A stretch of 64,000 nucleotides of DNA from Acanthoscelides obtectus (taxonomy: Eukaryota > Arthropoda > Insecta > Coleoptera > Chrysomelidae): NCBI GenBank assembly GCA_963669975.1, contig CAVLJG010000010.1, positions 24,414,821 through 24,478,820 on the forward strand. The letters run 5' to 3'. The translations under genes were made by a program, and so were the position numbers. Positions 10,482-21,473 of this stretch are shown piece after piece; the stretch's first letter is position 1; every line of letters begins with the position of its first letter. The notes below the pieces were generated by a model that saw only the letters and a list, made by a program, of their open reading frames with translations, was not told the origin of the DNA and did no database searches.

Positions 10482-12262
10482 TTACGACAAGAACGCGTTT
10501 TGTTCGTACATTTTCAATCCACATACATGAAATAAATCCGTTTTGCCGTCAACAGTACTGGTGCCTATTAAAATGTTATTGTCAGCCAATTGAAATTCAT
10601 TTCTAAAAAAAGTCTTTGTAAAACTCCAGTTTTTGTTGCTAACTCCACGATCTGTCTTTGGAATTTGTACGTCTGCCGTTACGTTTCTTGGTGCTAATCT
10701 TCCACGATCTACCTCGGGAACTTGTAAAAGAACATAGTGGCCAACTAGGTCTGGTTTAAACTTTTTATTTGATTGTACCAGCATTGAAGTGGCTTGTACT
10801 TCCAAACCTTTCTTGGCATTTTCGCGATTCGCATTTATATCACAGGAACGTTGACAAATAAAGCATTTCAACAACACGGCCCATGAATGCCGGTGTCCCT
10901 CAGGGTTCGTTTCATGGACCAGTCCTTTATTCACTTTTTATTCATGACGTCCCTTGCCCCAGCAACTGTGAAATCTATCTGTATGCTGATAACACTGCCT
11001 TGGTGGCCCAATCGTGTTCTAGGGATCCAGTTCACGACAGGCTGCAAAGTGCAGTGGACGAGGTATTGGAATGGGCGAATCGGTGGCTGATCAAAATTAA
11101 TCAGTCGAAACGCAGGCAATCTATTGTACTAAAAAACGTAGCGGCGCCTCGTCTGAGGTTTCAGTGAATGGAACTCGGGAAAGCTCTGCTAAGTATCTGG
11201 ATGTCACTCTTGACAAGGGGATGACCTGGCAGAAGCACACTGAAGCGTTAAAAACGAAATTCCAAATCTCGTTTCGGCAACTCTACCCTAGGCTATGTAG
11301 AACATCAAAATTAAGTTTGATCAACAAAGTTCGGCTATACAAGATGGTTATTAGACCAGTGGTCACTTAGGCAAGTGCAGCTTGATGTTTTCTCGCCAAA
11401 ACGCATTTGCGTAGCCAGCAAGTTTTGCAGAACAGAACCTTGCGTACAATCGCTAACGCCCCATGGTATGTTTCCAACGAGACCCTTCACAGAGACCTTG
11501 ACATCCCTTACCTAAGGGACTACATCAAACAACAAGCGCAGCTACGTTATAGTCAAGCGGAATCGCATAGCATCACTTTGTTGCGCGAGTCAGTAGACTA
11601 CACAGTTGAGCAAGTTTGCAAGCACACAAGGCCGCGACTCGCACTGTGAACAAAATTAAAGCGTGCGACTTTAGGTCCAACCAAAATTATAATTTTTTTC
11701 AACAACCAATCCCAAAATTAATTTTAGGATCAATTTAAAATTGCCGAATACTAATTAGCAATACCAAGGCACCCCTCCAATTGACGCACTTCTTTTTCTT
11801 TGCTCTCCCTCCCTCCTTCCTTTCTTCTTCCTTTCTTTCTCCCTGACTTTGTTTGGTATCTGGGCAACCAGACCTGACACACCTACTGACTTACAAGACT
11901 TTAACCAAGAGCAAAGGTCCTACGGTGCGCTGTGACAGACAATGACGAATAGAAAGAAAGCATTGAAAATCTGATTCGTATTGGTTGTTAAGTGTTAAAA
12001 CACCACAGGTGGAATGAATGTTACCGTTACACTTTGAACAGTGTTCTATAATGATCTTCTTGACATACGATGCATACCGAACCTTCATTTTCAACTTCTG
12101 TAACTTTTTCACTTGCTCCAATTCTTTATTTGCCATTTTTTCTATATCCTTATTTTCTTTGAAAGCATTCACTTCACTGTTCGCTATATTTTCCGTTTCT
12201 CCTCCATCAACAACATATACTTGCACATCTTCAAGGTTTTCAACTTCGTTTAAGCCGTGGTA
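10482..12262 (-). pseudogene. KRBA2-like (integrase-type mobile element) C-terminus, split by a LINE
   Basis: Two minus-strand blocks make one protein tail. Block 1 (12262 to about 11958) holds YHGLNEVENLEDVQVYVV and a zinc-knuckle-like CSKCNGNIHSTCG. Block 2 (10871 to 10482) holds CFICQRSCDINANRENAKKG, then LEVQATSMLVQSNKKF and VPEVDRGRLAPRN. The order 'CxxC...HxxCG...CxxC...RExAxxGLExQAxxM...VxVDRGRxxPRN' is that of the C-terminus of KRAB-A-domain-containing-2-like proteins that litter invertebrate genomes and carry an integrase core. That assignment is from memory. No integrase DDE core is visible here, so this is a fragment, interrupted by the LINE at 10872-11957. Confidence 0.6.
10872..11957 (+). 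mobile_element. 5'-truncated Jockey-type LINE inserted in the KRBA2-like fragment
   Basis: Reverse transcriptase from motif B onward: AGVPQGSFHGPVLYSLFIHD, then IYLYADNTALVAQS, where the second Asp of YADD is Asn, so activity is expected to be lost. The frame shifts near 11165, continues as SAKYLDVTLDKGMTWQKH and LYPRLCRTSKLSL, meets a stop near 11368 (RPVVT*) and resumes as LRSQQVLQNRTLRTIANAPW. The repeated words AAAGCATTTCAA (about 10860-10871) and AAAGCATTGAAAA (about 11958-11970) flank it and look like a diverged target-site duplication. The element is 5' truncated just before motif B. Confidence 0.82.
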
Positions 12263-12949
12263 GTCTCTAGTCTACTTATACAATTCTCTTTTGAACTTAA
12301 CTATATCCGTTATGCTCATTAAGCTAACTAGCTAACTAAGTTGACATATATTTTGGAGAATTTTTAAAAAGGGAGAAATTGTTAGCAGGCGAAACTAGGG
12401 TGTGGTTACTAATCAGCATATGTGACGAACGCATTAAAATTTTGTACTGCTTACATTATCAGTTCAGTCATATAAATTTATGGTAAAGTGAGTCATTTTT
12501 CATGTTTAATCCGAGACCTGCATGATTCAATAGATGATAACCAAAGATGTTCCTAATTGCGCCTTTTTGCAATATAAACATTCTTGATAGAAATCGAGAC
12601 GAACCCCAAAATGAGATGCCATACCTTAGTTTTGAATAAACTCGAGCATAATAGGATAGTAATACAGGCTTTCTATAAACATATCATCTGTATTAGGATG
12701 TCACCTATTTCCTAGTTACATCGCGTTTCTTATGACCTGCTGGTACAGCAGAACAGTGTACACCGATTTTGTTGAGGTAGGTACGAAAACACCTGTGCCT
12801 AGGTAGCATCTGCGTGAGGAACAAGTTAACCTCCCCCTCCCTTATGATGATTCAAGGTTCTAGGTTTTTGATTAATAGTATGGTTCAAAGATCTCTCGAA
12901 ATCTCTGGCTTACTTTGTTGCCAGTGAAACAAGAAACTTTTCCCAGCAG
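12263..12949. other. No gene seen
   Basis: AT-rich; no convincing coding or repeat structure. Confidence 0.4.
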
Positions 12950-13659
12950 TAGCGCGGTCTAGGTCATCACAGATCCCTTCTGTTTCAAGGCCTACAGCTT
13001 CTTCTGAGGAGATCGTCCTGTATGCGCTGACAATTGTTATGCACGGCTTTCGAGGTGCAGAAGCCGGGTTCTATCGAACAGAGACCTTACACAGTGCAGA
13101 CATCCATATGAGTGCCATGGAGCTGGTAACCGACCAAAGAAGTTTTCACTTCGCATGCTTTTGACACTCTAACATTTGGCCCCAATCTCGACAGCATACC
13201 TGTTACTTTAGATGCCTCTTCTGCCGTCCTTTTTACTTGTTAGCCGTAACGTCACTGCAACCCAATAGATCTATTTTGACCCAACATGTACCCTTTCTAA
13301 AGCACTGTGTCCAGCTTTCATCCTTTAATCAGACTCCATAGCCTTGACACAGGCCTTACATGTAGCTTTCCGCTCTTGGATTTGTGGTTCCTACTATCTG
13401 AAACCGTAGTCTTGTCAGACCTTCACAGTGACACAGGAAATGCATTGGAGTTTTATAATGCTCTCTGCAGAAACGAAAAATCCGATGTTCCACCATTTTA
13501 GGGACTGTTCAGGATATAGTTTCGTATGGACCTATAAGGCCATTGGCCGCACCCTATAGGGCCTCCTTTTCATTTCTTTTGTGCCGGAAATGTCCTGGTA
13601 CCCAGAACAATGCTCTTTGACGCAGTCCTGTAACGGTTTCACCGTCCGATCGTATTTAT

Positions 13660-14385
13660 TAAATCACTTCTCGATTAACATTTCATTAATCCCATCTCTA
13701 GCTTTTTTACTTGGAAAAATTTCCGCTTGGAGCCCGCTTGATGAGGAGTTCCTGATCTGCGTTCTTCCTCGCGTTTCCTTTTCACTTGAGCCGCAGATCG
13801 AACAAGAGCTAAGAATTTTGTTCTCTGTAGCATGGGGTCATATAGCACCATGTGCTAGAATTTTGTAGAACGTGTGTCCGAATAGGACAAAATGATTGGG
13901 GCCACCCCCTTTCTCTTTCCCTTTCCCTTTCCCTTTGCCTTTGTCTTTGACTTTTGCCTTTGCAACTCATGTAGTCTTTGACTTTGCATTGCTTGGCCGA
14001 TCACTTCACCCATGCATGTGCCTTGGCAGCGCCATCACCTTTAAGTTCAACTTCGCCTACAACTGGTTTTGAAGCCACTAAATGTGAGGTCACCCCTCAT
14101 AACTGGGACCTCCACTTCAAGCACCTGGCGATCCTCGCTTCAGTTCAGTCAAAATGGACCAGCGAAAGATAAGTGTATAATTTTATAGCAGCGCCAAAGA
14201 TTTAAAACTTATTTTGTTCTTTCAAATTCAAATGTAATGAAAGTGCTTTTCAAATTAAATAAAATCTGTTACATTTTTGTGTTCTGTTTGTTCTTCTATC
14301 CTCTAGCCATGCCATGGTCGACACACGCCTGTAGATGTCTTCATGCCACCGACTGAGCTACCGGAAGCTAATGTTAACCCCCTTT
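13660..14385. other. Insertion of unknown nature between RNase H blocks; (CCCTTT)n-like tract
   Basis: This block interrupts the order of the RNase H pieces on the minus strand. It contains a simple pyrimidine tract of CCCTTT/GCCTTT units at about 13905-13965 and no recognisable gene. It may be another inserted element. Confidence 0.4.
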
Positions 14386-14656
14386 CTGTGATTGTGCAGA
14401 AAAGTTGGAATCTTCATTGCATTCCATCTTTTCTGGACTTTTTGCGGAAAGGAAGCGTTACAGTCCCATACTAGTCTAGACGATTTTACGAAGAAACTAA
14501 TGCCTTTATGGCTGCATGGCTGTCTGAGCAGATGGTGGTCGACTGATTTGCAGCCTTATTCCCTATTAGTTTTTTTCTGCAGACGTGTATGGCCGTTACG
14601 TCAACCTGAAATATCGTTGCGATATTACCTACGAGCCCCTTCCCACTTCAAATCAA

Positions 14657-14831
14657 ATCAAAATACATTTATTTGCCAAAAAACAAAAACAAAAAAAAAA
14701 ACATTATATTTACCGTATTATAGAAAATACACACAATATTTTTGGCAAAAAGGACAAATCCTCGATCAAATAACTGTTAACCCCCAGCCTTACATAAGTA
14801 GGGTGGGTGTGAAAATGCCCTGTGTTACACT
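14657..14831 (-). repeat. Nested short insertion with TTTGATTTGATT tail
   Basis: Present in Tc1 B1 and absent at the matching point of B2 (35560-35575). On the minus strand it ends in GTATTTTGATTTGATT, a microsatellite-like tail typical of a short, 5'-truncated retroelement. It contains an A-rich run. Its parent family is unknown. Confidence 0.55.
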
Positions 14832-15116
14832 AATTTGGCCTACTTCAAGATTTGTACCAAAATATGCCTTTATAAACTAAACATGACGAAACTATTTACT
14901 TCTAAAACAGTTTATTTTCTCAAAAACATTTTAGATACACTCTAGTCATAGAAAATACATATCTGAAATCACTTAGACCTATAACTAATAGAACATCTCA
15001 ACAAATAAACAATGTGCGAATAAATGCGCGAAGTTAACAAAGCAACAATTGGAAGATTACCATTGGGTAACATCACCTTTATTTTTTATTACGGCTGAAA
15101 TTCTTTGAGGCATGTG

Positions 15117-16141
15117 TTAACCAAGTTTTGGAAAAAAAATTGGTTTAAAACAATCCCATATTTCTTGAAGCATTTGTCTCAGTTCGGTGATTGTACTAGC
15201 AGGATGTTGTCGTAGAACCTTTTTCATCTCGTGCCACAAAGTTTCAATAGGTGACAGATCTGGACTGCTAGAAACCCATTTCAAAAGTGGTACATTATTT
15301 TCTGACAAGCATTTGATAGCCTTTTTTGAGGTATGGCACGCTGCACCATCTTGCTGAAACACAATATCTTGGCCGGATGTCAAACATTCTTACATCACTG
15401 GTAAAAGCGATTCTTCTAAAATTGACAAATATTTGTTTGTATCCACATTTCCATCAATAAAATGAAGTTTTCCTATTCCTTTTGATGACATAGTGCCCCA
15501 GACCATAATGGATGCTGGAAATTTCACTTTTCTCTCCAGACAGTCAACATGGAACGCTTAATTTTCTTTGCGAATAACTCTCCTGCGACTGTCACCAACA
15601 CAAACTTCGAATCGGGCCTCATCACTCCATTGTATTGCACACCATTGTTGAGGTGCACATTGTCTATGTTTTTTAGTCCATCTAAGCCGATTTTTCTTTT
15701 GCAGTGGAGTTAATAGTGGCTTTTCTTTGGCCTATAAACAAGTTGTGCAACTTAAGGGTTTTTACTTCACTTTTTTTTATAAGAAAACTTACCTTGCAAG
15801 TACTAAATCCCAGTTTGTGGGTCTCTCTATGAGTTGTGGACCTCGAAATTCTCCTTCCAGCGTCACTCCACAGAGCACTTAATTGTAAATAATTGGCACG
15901 CCTGTTTTTCACGATTATTCTTCGTAATGCTCTTCGGTCAGCATTTGTGATATTACTTTTTTTTCACATATCGTGGCTTAATACTAACTAAACCAGTTAT
16001 GTTATATCTTATAACAATATTTCTCACACTGTACCGCGATAAGTCTAATGAAGTTGCAATTTCTGAGTTTGGTTTCCCAGAATTAAAAAATTTAATTATC
16101 AGTACCCGAATTTTCTCACTAATAACCTTTCCTCTACCCAA
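15117..16141 (-). pseudogene. Tc1 family B transposase, broken
   Basis: Pieces in minus order. The helix-turn-helix, GRGKVISEKIRVLIIKFF with NSEIATSLDLSRYSVRNI, is at 16141-15953. The second DNA-binding part (RRANYLQLSALWSDAG) is at 15912-15682. The catalytic C-terminus (QQDGAACHTSKKAIK, then SSSPDLSPIETLWHEMKKVL) is at 15383-15117. The Asp-to-Glu spacing is 34 (DD34E). Frameshifts and stops separate the pieces, including loss of frame around 15390, so it cannot encode a working protein. Confidence 0.85.
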
Positions 16142-16600
16142 TTTGAAAACCTTAACTACCCAAAACTATTTTAAACGTATTCTGACAGCTGCGATTAATG
16201 AAAACAATTGCCATTGCTTTTATTTTTCACAGCCACTTATGCGTTATAGACTTATTTTGCATTGAAATGAAAATAGGTTGATATGCTGTAATAGCAACAT
16301 GTGTTATTTTTATGCTGCAAATTTGATTATGGAGTGATGAAGTTGGTGCTTTCTACTATATATTATCAAAATATTCATTGTTAATATTTTAAACCTACAA
16401 TACCCTGCTACATTTTTATTATTTGTGTTTGATAAGAAAAAAACAAATATTTCAATAGTTGGGCCAGCTGAAGTGGGAAGGGGCTCGTAGACTTATAGAT
16501 ATCTCAGTTTTTGGCCTTATCCCATAAATCCCTGTTCCAGCTTCGTCTTCAGTTTTCGAGCCGTCTGTGCTTTTGACATGTATTGGAGGATCTTTCTTTT

Positions 16601-17200
16601 TCTACCGCTCCCGACTGTCTAGCCATGACACCGATCCATGCAATTATTATGGGTCTCACCACCCTCGTGTATTAAGCACACCCTTAGTGTGAGTTCTAGC
16701 ACACCGTCTTATAGAAGGTCTCATGAAATAGCACGAGGACCGAAGCTTGTGATACGCCGCTGTTAGCAGTTTTCGGTCTTAAGAGGTTTCGCCTACCTGG
16801 CCATCGGGATCTCGCACGCAGTAGCTACCCCTTCGTGCACCTCCTGGGCTGGGTAACTGGCGCAGAGAGGAAGCGATTGATGACTGACTGACCCTACTAT
16901 CAGTGTTCCGTATACCTTAGCGGCACCAATGCGCGGAACCTACTAACAAAGTGACACATTGCCTGAAGTTGCATTTGCGAACGAATGTTTTGAATAGTTG
17001 AATCTGAATGAAAACAATACATCTTCGGATTAGCATACCAATCTCTGATTATCAATAATTGATGAGCCGCATAAGGATGAAGTGGTATAATTCGTTCCGA
17101 TAATGACTGACTCGTGACGCCGAAACTTTTTTCTGGGTACTGGAAGAAGCTCAATTAGAGTGTGATGAGATTATAAACGCCTATTAGATACTACGCATTT
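16601..17200. other. No intact gene; may be the upstream part of the decayed LINE
   Basis: By position this would be the reverse transcriptase end of the minus-strand LINE whose RNase H begins near 16600, but I cannot recognise reverse transcriptase motifs in it. Confidence 0.35.
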
Positions 17201-17207
17201 TGCTACG

Positions 17208-17306
17208 CACCGGCACGGGTATTAAGTATCTTGAAAAGTGACATTTTGGTATTTTTTTACATTTTATAGGTTTTTTTGTGCCATACCGTGGGATTTTCTA
17301 GAATCA
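17208..17306 (+). repeat. Dispersed repeat, also at 23592-23690
   Basis: Shares the core GTATCTTGAAAAGTGAC and then a T-rich pattern with GACATT/TACATT, TATAGG/TATTGG and a trailing TTTTCTA.AAT with 23592-23690. Roughly three quarters of positions match by eye over about 95 bp. Family unknown. Confidence 0.6.
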
Positions 17307-17318
17307 ATTCTAGACAGG

Positions 17319-17764
17319 TCAGTCGATCGTGGTAGCCAAATTACAAGGTTGATGTGATGTTGATCCATGAAGACTAATGGCAACATGCGGTCTGGCATTG
17401 TCCTGCTGAAAAATCGGGTTTTGGTTGGTGTTTAGGTATGGAACAAGATGAGGATCCACTACTTCCTGAATATAGAGTGGAGCTGTCATATTGCCTCTGA
17501 TAAAAATTAGTGGTGATCTGCTACCATAAGCAATAGCACCCAATACCATAACTCCCTTACCCAGACAGAAGCGGGATTCGTCATTAAAGACCACTTGATT
17601 CCATTCCCGTTCCCACAGAACCCTTTCTCGACACCAGGGCAAACGGTTACACCGATGTTCAGCTGTGAGGGGTAGCACCCAATGTGGGCGACAAGAAAAA
17701 AGGCTAATCCGTCGTATACCAGCCACCACAAAAGCTTAACAGAAAAACCTGATGATTTTATCAC
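17319..17764 (-). pseudogene. Tc1 relic related to family A
   Basis: The minus frame carries LFSCRPHWVLPLTAEHR, WNQVVFNDESRFCLG (first Asp), VMVLGAIAYGSRSPLIFIRG and FQQDNARPHVA (second Asp), all close to family A. About 35 residues between FCLG and GVMV are deleted. The N-terminal DNA-binding part, the catalytic Glu region and both terminal repeats are missing. The right side is cut by the LINE that follows. Confidence 0.8.
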
Positions 17765-17779
17765 TTGCTGTTCATGGCA

Positions 17780-20505
17780 AGATAAATCAATACGTAAAGA
17801 ATTCTTAAATTCTAATAAACATACGTTAACTTCTATAATGAATTATATAAAGGCATAGATCATTCAACGTATTATTTAAAAATAAATAGTAAGACTAGAA
17901 AACGCAAGCCGTGGATGACTGACGGTATTCTTACTTCGATCAAGAAGAGGGATGAGTTGAAACCGAGTTTGACGAAAGATAAAGATAATTTGATATTGAG
18001 ACAGTCCTATATCTCCCACAGAAACAGAGAACTAATCCTATTAAGATCTCTAAAAATCAATATTATACACAAAAACTCATTTTAGCTGGTAATAACTATA
18101 GGAAGAGCTGGGATGTTATTAATGAGGTAACTAATGCTGGCAAAATAAAAAAAAATGACGTAAAATCAATTAATCACAATAATCAGCAGCTGGACGCTCC
18201 CACTGATATAGCCTGTGTTTTTAATAAATATTTTGTTGATATAGGTGACCAAATAACAAGTCAGATTGATCAACACTCAATTCTTGATACATCAGATCCT
18301 CAAGTCGTCAACATTGCTCACTCTATGTTTCTAACTCCAGTGGATAACATAGAGTTACAACAAATAGTTTGAAATCTGAAAAATAATAGCGCACAGGGAA
18401 AAGATGGCTTACACACTAAAACTATTAAGATGATCATGAAGTATATCAGTCACCCTATACCTCACATTATCAACCTCTGTTTGAAATCCTCAGTAATTCC
18501 TCGCCAATTTAAAGAAAGCATAGTGACGCCAATATTTAAATCTGGAAGTAAAGACAATATGTTCAATTATAGACCTATTTCAGTTATCAATGTATTTGGG
18601 AAGATTTTTGAGAAGTGTTTGAATAACAGACTTTGTTCTTTTCTTGAGAAATATGACATAATATCGAACTATCAATTTGGGTTCCGCAAAAATTGCAATA
18701 CAGAGCAATCTCTACAAGAACTTACAGGACAAGTGCTTGAAAATTTTCAAGATGGAAATAAGACTGTTGCAGTTTTCCTAGATCTTCAAAAGCCTTTCGA
18801 TTCAGTATCTCATACAATTTTATTAAAGAAACTAGAAAGTGTTGGAGTGCGTAGCGGAGTTCTGAACTTATTTGAGAACTATTTGGCTGATCGATTACAA
18901 CAAGTTAAGGTAGGGTCAGATTTAAGCAACATTCAAAAAATCAAAATAGGTGTGCCTCAGGGGACGGTTTTGGGACCAACACTGTCCCTCATATACATAA
19001 ATGAACTACTTCGATGTAATTTCAACTGTAAAATGATATCATATTACACACATACTGTTTTAGTTTGCACTGTTCATTCATGGGATGACGCAATACGGAA
19101 TGCCGCGTTGTCATTAAATAAAGTCAAATGCTGGTTGGATAACAATTTACTTAAACTTAATATCTCTAAAACTAAGTATGTAACGTTTTCTCCAACCAAA
19201 GCAGGCATGCCATTACACCACTGCACATTAATTATAAATGATAGTGCTGACACTGTCGAAAGAGTTGAAGTTATTAGATACTTAGGAATTACTATTGACA
19301 GTAATTTAAAATGGCAGAGTCATGCCGAGCTTTTGGCATCGAAATTAGGGAGAATTATTCATAAGTTTTTCATTCTTAGGAATATTTTAAGCAGAAGGAG
19401 TCTTCTCTCAATATATAACTCGTTTGTGGGGTCTCTACTAACTTACGGGATAAGTATTTGGGGAGCCGCATACACTAGTACTTTAAAAATACTACAAACC
19501 ACGCAAAATTATATTGTTAGGACTATTTTCGTATCCCATGTAGGTCAAGTTGCAAATTTGTTTACATTGAAAATGATCTTTTGAATGTTAGAGGTTTATA
19601 TATTTATGCTGCTCTAAAATTTGTTCACTCCCGAAACTATGTTCCAACCAGCCACGCTTATGAAACAAGAACTAAAATAAATATAAGTTACACCTATACC
19701 AGAGTGAATAAATCTGTTTCTCAAAAATGCATAAAGTTTGATGGTATTAGGTTGTATAATAAATTACCCCTACAATATAAAATCCTCTCGAAGTATAGTT
19801 TCAAAAAAAGAATTAAGAAGTTCATCTTAAATAACTTTGACATGCTTGCATCGACGGTAGCTTGACTCAACTCAGTAATTCCGTTTCTATCTAATGTTTT
19901 TTTTATTTCTTTTTTTTATATACATTTTGCTCATAATATACCTTATGGCCATTAGCCATGCATTGGATTTGTATATTGTATGACACACACACAAGCTTAT
20001 AGCTTAGGTGTCTATTCTTTTGTAGTAATCTCTGCTTAACCTTTACGCAAAATTTTTATTGTTTAAACAACATAGTGTGACCTTACTCGAAATATCCCTA
20101 TATTATCATATTTCAGATATTCATATTTTATGTACTCTATATTTATCCTTCTGAGTGTTTTTAGTATGCTTCTGTACTATTGTTATTGAGTTTTAGATTT
20201 GTTTATGCAGACACGTAATTTAGGATTTGTGACGACAAGATTCAGACATTTACCATTCACGAAAGTATACAGAATTTTGAAAATTCATATACCGTTACTT
20301 GCTGGTTCTAGATCTGATGCTAGTATCTTTGCTCAGATTTCTGTTGCAATCTTGGTTATTCACGGTAGCAAGAGTATACAAGGTCATGTATTTTTTAAGC
20401 TTTTTTTTATTTAAATTGTACTGAAGGTTGTTTTTAATTTGTAAGTTATATTGGTTTTTGAATTTGAATTTGAATTTGAATAAACTATTTGAATTTGAAT
20501 TTGAA
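17780..20505 (+). mobile_element. 5'-truncated LINE with (GAATTT)n tail
   Basis: It begins near KPWMTDGILTSIKKRDEL (about 17910), a motif that precedes the reverse transcriptase in Jockey-superfamily elements. It runs through the reverse transcriptase and a C-terminal region (19581-19865). It ends in a repeated TTTGAATTTGAATTTGAA tract at 20459-20505. The endonuclease is absent. Confidence 0.87.
17905..19865 (+). pseudogene. LINE reverse transcriptase with destroyed YADD
   Basis: Motifs: NSAQGKDGLHTKTIK near 18385; FNYRPISVINVFGKIFEKC; QFGFRKNCNTEQSL; FLDLQKPFDSVSH (motif A); IGVPQGTVLGPTLS (motif B). Motif C reads MISYYTHTVLVC where related elements have ISYADDTVLV, so both catalytic Asp of YADD are gone. 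A stop in IVxNLKN near 18370, a frameshift near 18030 and another at about 19583 (C-terminal part at 19581-19865, SYTYTRVNKSVSQKCIKFDG) also break it. Confidence 0.86.
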
Positions 20506-20512
20506 ATACGTA

Positions 20513-20537
20513 GGTGTTTACTTTTCTGTCACTAAGT
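20513..20537 (-). repeat. Solitary Tc1-type terminus
   Basis: The inverse complement reads TACTTAGTGACAGAAAAG followed by TAAACACCTACGTA, matching the terminal repeat of the deleted Tc1 element at 48221-48601. Only one end is present, directly after the LINE tail. Confidence 0.5.
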
Positions 20538-20577
20538 ATATATCCTTTATACATTAGTTGCCCATTAGAACAATATA

Positions 20578-21471
20578 TCAAGTAACCAAATAAATTCGTG
20601 CGGTTGCTATATATCGCACATTGCCATGGATGTTGTTGATCGATAGCGATTGTTAGTTACCTGTTGTCACTTTAGTATGAATCCTTCTTTTCTCACAAGT
20701 TGTAGAAATGTTCAGAGTGAGTCTTGAAACTATTCGCTTGCATCTTCATCAGCTGGGAAAGACGTGGAAGTTAAGCAGATGGGTTCCACATGAACTGACA
20801 GATGATAACAAATTAAGTCGTCTTACCATTTGTTCAGCAAACATTTCACGCAATGCTAATGAACAATTTCTTAATCGGCTATTAACCTGCGACGAGAAAT
20901 GGATCTTATAATCGGATTTTAAGCGTTCGTATCATTGGTTGTCGCCTACTGATTCGATACCACACACGCCCAAGGCTTCCTTGCACCCAAACAAGGTTTG
21001 GAAAGGGCTCAAACCATCACTGCTAACTTGTATTGTGAGCAGCTTCAACGAGTACAAGCAGCACTCAACCAAAAACAGCCTTCTTTGATCAAGAAGAAAG
21101 TCATATTCTTGCGGGATAACGCCAAGCCTCATAACGCAAAATTGACCCGAGAAAAAAATTCTGAACTTGGCTGGGAAGCGTTACCGCACCCGACATATTC
21201 TCCCGACATTTCATTTTTTTTGTCTCTTGACAACTGTATGAGGCACCGACGGTTCACAACTCCAGATGGTGTAATAAATGCAGCTCACCAATTTTTTTAC
21301 TCCAAATCCAGGGAGTTCTACAATACCGGCATACAAAAATTGGTGCCACGTTGGCACAAGGTCATTGAATGTGATGGTAATTACTTCGACGAATAAATAG
21401 TGTCTTATTGTTTCTCACTAAAAATTTATATTTTTTTACTAAAAACTGCACGAACTTATTTGGTTACCTGA
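20578..21471 (+). mobile_element. Internally deleted mariner (DD34D)
   Basis: Ends of about 28 bp begin TCAAGTAACCAAATAAATTC at the left and invert at the right, flanked by TA (20576-20577, 21472-21473). At 894 bp it is about 400 bp shorter than a full mariner, and the N-terminal DNA-binding part is missing. Confidence 0.88.
20708..21396 (+). pseudogene. mariner transposase, truncated and frameshifted
   Basis: First frame (20708-20911): WVPHELTDDNKLSRLTIC, then RLLTCDEKWIL, which holds the first catalytic Asp and ends in a stop. Second frame (20998-21396): FLRDNAKPHNA with the second Asp, then LPHPTYSPDISF where the third Asp region (SPDLAPxDY in the family) is altered to ISFFLS, so the third Asp is lost. 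C-terminal LVPRWHKVIECDGNYFDE is typical of mariner. Confidence 0.85.
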
Positions 21472-21473
21472 TA

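Larger units (their letters stand above)
14642..16487 (-). mobile_element. Tc1 family B, copy 1, inserted in the LINE RNase H domain
   Basis: The ends read CGAGCCCCTTCCCACTTCA at the left and its inverse at the right, flanked by TA (14640-14641, 16488-16489). The partner copy is at 35547-37215. A stretch of about 175 bp near the left end (about 14657-14831) is absent from the partner and begins with AATCAAATCAAAATAC, so it looks like a small nested insertion. Removing the element and one TA rejoins the LINE frame (ISISLG then NIATIFQ). Confidence 0.88.
12950..16600 (-). mobile_element. LINE with RNase H domain (I/R1/LOA-like), heavily decayed and interrupted
   Basis: Minus-strand pieces in order. 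About 16600-16490: PPIHVKSTDGSKTEDEAGTG, the RNase H start with the Asp of TDGS. About 14640-14480: GNIATIFQVDVTAIHVC, then TICSDSHAAIKALVS (the 'FQxEVxAI' and 'CSDSxAAxKAL' blocks). About 13650-13500: ALFWVPGHFRHKRNE and GLIGPYETIS. About 13470-13340: FCREHYKTPMHFLCHCEGLT, a Cys/His tail. Tc1 B1 (14642-16487) splits the domain, and unrelated sequence (about 13660-14385) separates the last blocks. RNase H points to the I/R1/LOA group of non-LTR elements (family knowledge). The left limit is uncertain. Confidence 0.7.

Noticed and set aside
13978..14172. 64-codon + frame in the block between RNase H pieces
   Set aside because: No recognisable similarity; simple-sequence neighbours.
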